Assembly: GCF_014297365.1 (NCBI RefSeq)
Contig: NZ_JACOQD010000001.1
Location: 372,001-436,000, forward strand
DNA from: Winogradskyella echinorum
Lineage (GTDB): Bacteria; Bacteroidota; Bacteroidia; Flavobacteriales; Flavobacteriaceae
Direction of reading: 5' to 3'
DNA length: 64,000 bases
Part shown: positions 62,665 through 64,000 of the stretch, piece by piece
Layout: every line of letters begins with the position of its first letter
Position numbering within the stretch: position 1 is the stretch's first letter
Notes under the pieces: generated by a model
Database searches by the model: none
What the model was told of the DNA's origin: nothing
What the model saw: the letters and a program-made list of their open reading frames with translations, nothing else
Made by a program: the position numbers and the translations under genes

Positions 62665-64000
62665 ATGAAAAAAAACTACGTTTTACTACTATTGCTTTTT
62701 CCATTTCTTTTAATAGCACAAACAACTTTTACTTCCACTTTTACTACAGATCTGTCTGCATATGGTGAATTGACGAGTTATCCTGGTGAAGGAGAATATC
62801 AAATTTTTCTTAGTGCAGATAACATTTTAGACAAACCCATTTTTTTAATTGATGGCTTTGACCCTGGAGATTCAAGAAATATTACTAGCATATATAATCT
62901 CTTAAATTTCACAGGAACTTCTGGCTCGCAAAACTTAGCAGATCTATTACGTGCTGAAGGTTTTGATGTTGTTGTATTAAATTTTCCTACATATATAAGA
63001 ATGGCTGATGGAGCCACCATCGATGGCGGCGCAGATTTTATGGAACGTAATGCAATGGTATTGGTAGAATTAATTAATATTATTAATACAGATAAAGCCG
63101 CTAATAGCCCAGAGCAAAATGTAATTATTGGACCGAGTATGGGAGGAATAATAGCTCGGTACGCCCTAAACTATATGGAAAATCAGAGTTTAGATGCAGA
63201 TACGAGGCTTTATATTTCTTTTGATTCACCTCATTATGGTGCTAACGTACCTATTGGCTTACAACATCAATTGAACTTTTTAGCCTATAATGAAACTAGT
63301 GCAGTGGCAGAAATACAGCCAATAATTAATGGTTTGCTAAACTCACCAGCGGCAAAACAACTATTGACAGATCATTTAGAAGCTCATTTATCTGGTGTAG
63401 ATTTAGTTACTTTTAACCCAACGCTAACCTTGCCAATAGCCCATCCTTTTAGAACAGTATTTGAAACGAATATTAATTCGTTAACACCATCTGGATTTCC
63501 AGAAACGACACGTAATGTATCTATAATTAATGGCAGTGGCATTAATAATTCATACTTTGCTGTAGGCAATACTGGACCAACTGTTACGAATGGATATTCA
63601 GTAATGAACACCACTTTAAATGTACCCATAGGAATATTCACAGCTGATATAAATATAGAAGTCAATTTTACACCTGCCGCTGGTACGACAAATACAGCTA
63701 GTAGTATTTCAATTCAATTATTTAGCACTGAAATTGACGGCTCAGTAGCAAACAGTGAGGCGTTTTCGTATTCTGATGGTATAGATTCAGCACCAGGCGG
63801 ACTATTTGATTTATCTGGAATAACTGGAGGTATAGGTGGTGCTGGTGGTATCGCTGAAGATTTTACAAACGCTCTCAATATTGATAAATTTAATTTTATA
63901 CCATCTATAAGTGCGTTAGCCATAGAGTTTACCGATAATGAAATTAATTGGCATCACAACATAAACCTAACCACTGATATTACGCCATTTGACAATATAT
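62665..64000 (+). CDS. Secreted alpha/beta-hydrolase-like protein, 3' truncated by window end
   Basis: The frame is open from ATG 62665 to the end of the window (445 codons read without a stop); the end lies outside. Residues 1 to about 19 are a signal peptide (KNYVLLLLLLFPFLLIAQ). A lipase/alpha-beta-hydrolase core follows, with the oxyanion/acid-like strand KPIFLIDGFDPGDSRN and the nucleophile elbow GPSMGG (Ser 158). After about residue 270 the sequence becomes Gly/Ser/Thr-rich and beta-like. Large secreted proteins of this sort in flavobacteria often end in a T9SS C-terminal domain, but that cannot be seen here. Confidence 0.8.
   Translation, partial: MKKNYVLLLLLFPFLLIAQTTFTSTFTTDLSAYGELTSYPGEGEYQIFLSADNILDKPIFLIDGFDPGDSRNITSIYNLLNFTGTSGSQNLADLLRAEGFDVVVLNFPTYIRMADGATIDGGADFMERNAMVLVELINIINTDKAANSPEQNVIIGPSMGGIIARYALNYMENQSLDADTRLYISFDSPHYGANVPIGLQHQLNFLAYNETSAVAEIQPIINGLLNSPAAKQLLTDHLEAHLSGVDLVTFNPTLTLPIAHPFRTVFETNINSLTPSGFPETTRNVSIINGSGINNSYFAVGNTGPTVTNGYSVMNTTLNVPIGIFTADINIEVNFTPAAGTTNTASSISIQLFSTEIDGSVANSEAFSYSDGIDSAPGGLFDLSGITGGIGGAGGIAEDFTNALNIDKFNFIPSISALAIEFTDNEINWHHNINLTTDITPFDNI

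Noticed and set aside
62799-63923. Three minus-strand ORFs (62799-63020, 63384-63665, 63714-63923)
   Set aside because: All lie opposite the open plus-strand gene starting at 62665, which has a signal peptide and a hydrolase motif.
1-64000. CRISPR array, tRNA, rRNA or integrated phage
   Set aside because: No regularly spaced direct repeats, cloverleaf sequences, rRNA-like stretches or phage genes were seen on either strand.

Overview
The window looks like chromosomal DNA of a marine-type member of the Flavobacteriaceae (Bacteroidota). It is AT-rich. Many genes are preceded by the Bacteroidota -7 promoter motif TAnnTTTG instead of a Shine-Dalgarno sequence. Starts such as TTG and GTG are common, and family-restricted proteins are present (DUF6090, DUF6702, DUF4846, DUF6695 and a T9SS plug-domain protein). 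I see no rRNA, tRNA, CRISPR array, transposase or prophage. Apart from repeats, the window reads as stable core genome.

Layout. 1-7 kb: valS (minus), a DUF1573 protein, an aminotransferase, murB, and an ECF sigma/anti-sigma pair. 7-13 kb: aquaporin, a Cys-rich one-TM small protein (possible NqrM analogue), a glycosyltransferase, a second ECF sigma factor coupled to an atypical Nramp-like transporter, lipA and gap. 13-20 kb: a TPR hybrid histidine kinase, lpxK, a Nif3-family gene, a zinc-ribbon-family protein with no cysteines, msrA and a methyltransferase. 20.9-29.6 kb: a tryptophan/kynurenine catabolic cluster. 29.6-39.8 kb: a methyltransferase, secreted peptidases (S8, M1, M48), tatA, an array of surface/periplasmic proteins, and pepE. 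40-44 kb: gpmI, a HAD-like protein, map, a GxxExxY gene flanked by inverted repeats, and a methyltransferase. 44.2-56.4 kb: apbE and the complete nqrABCDEF sodium pump, separated by DUF4846, a tricorn-like protease and a cupin. 56.5-64 kb: a T9SS plug-domain protein, a PLP decarboxylase, apaG, a DUF6695 protein, pruA, and a secreted alpha/beta-hydrolase-like protein cut by the window end.

How genes work together. KMO, KynU, HAO, ACMSD, an aminomuconate-semialdehyde dehydrogenase and a RidA-type aminomuconate deaminase form a continuous route from kynurenine to 4-oxalocrotonate (with anthranilate/alanine by-products possible). The first steps (tryptophan dioxygenase, formamidase) are not in the window. 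The Nqr complex would be flavinylated by ApbE. PruA and the kynurenine route feed central carbon metabolism, and Nqr uses the NADH to build a sodium gradient.

The most unusual signal is short palindromic (REP-like) repeats that have become part of coding sequence. One family supplies the N-terminal leader of kmo and its last codons and stop. Another lies in the N-terminal leader of the aminomuconate deaminase gene. A third is embedded in a C-terminal extension of nqrE and has a 16/17 match in the intergenic region downstream of nqrF. Other points of interest are two genes whose -7 box sits 4 nt before the start codon (candidate leaderless mRNAs), an Nramp-like transporter lacking the DPGN motif, and an SDR lacking its Tyr/Lys pair.
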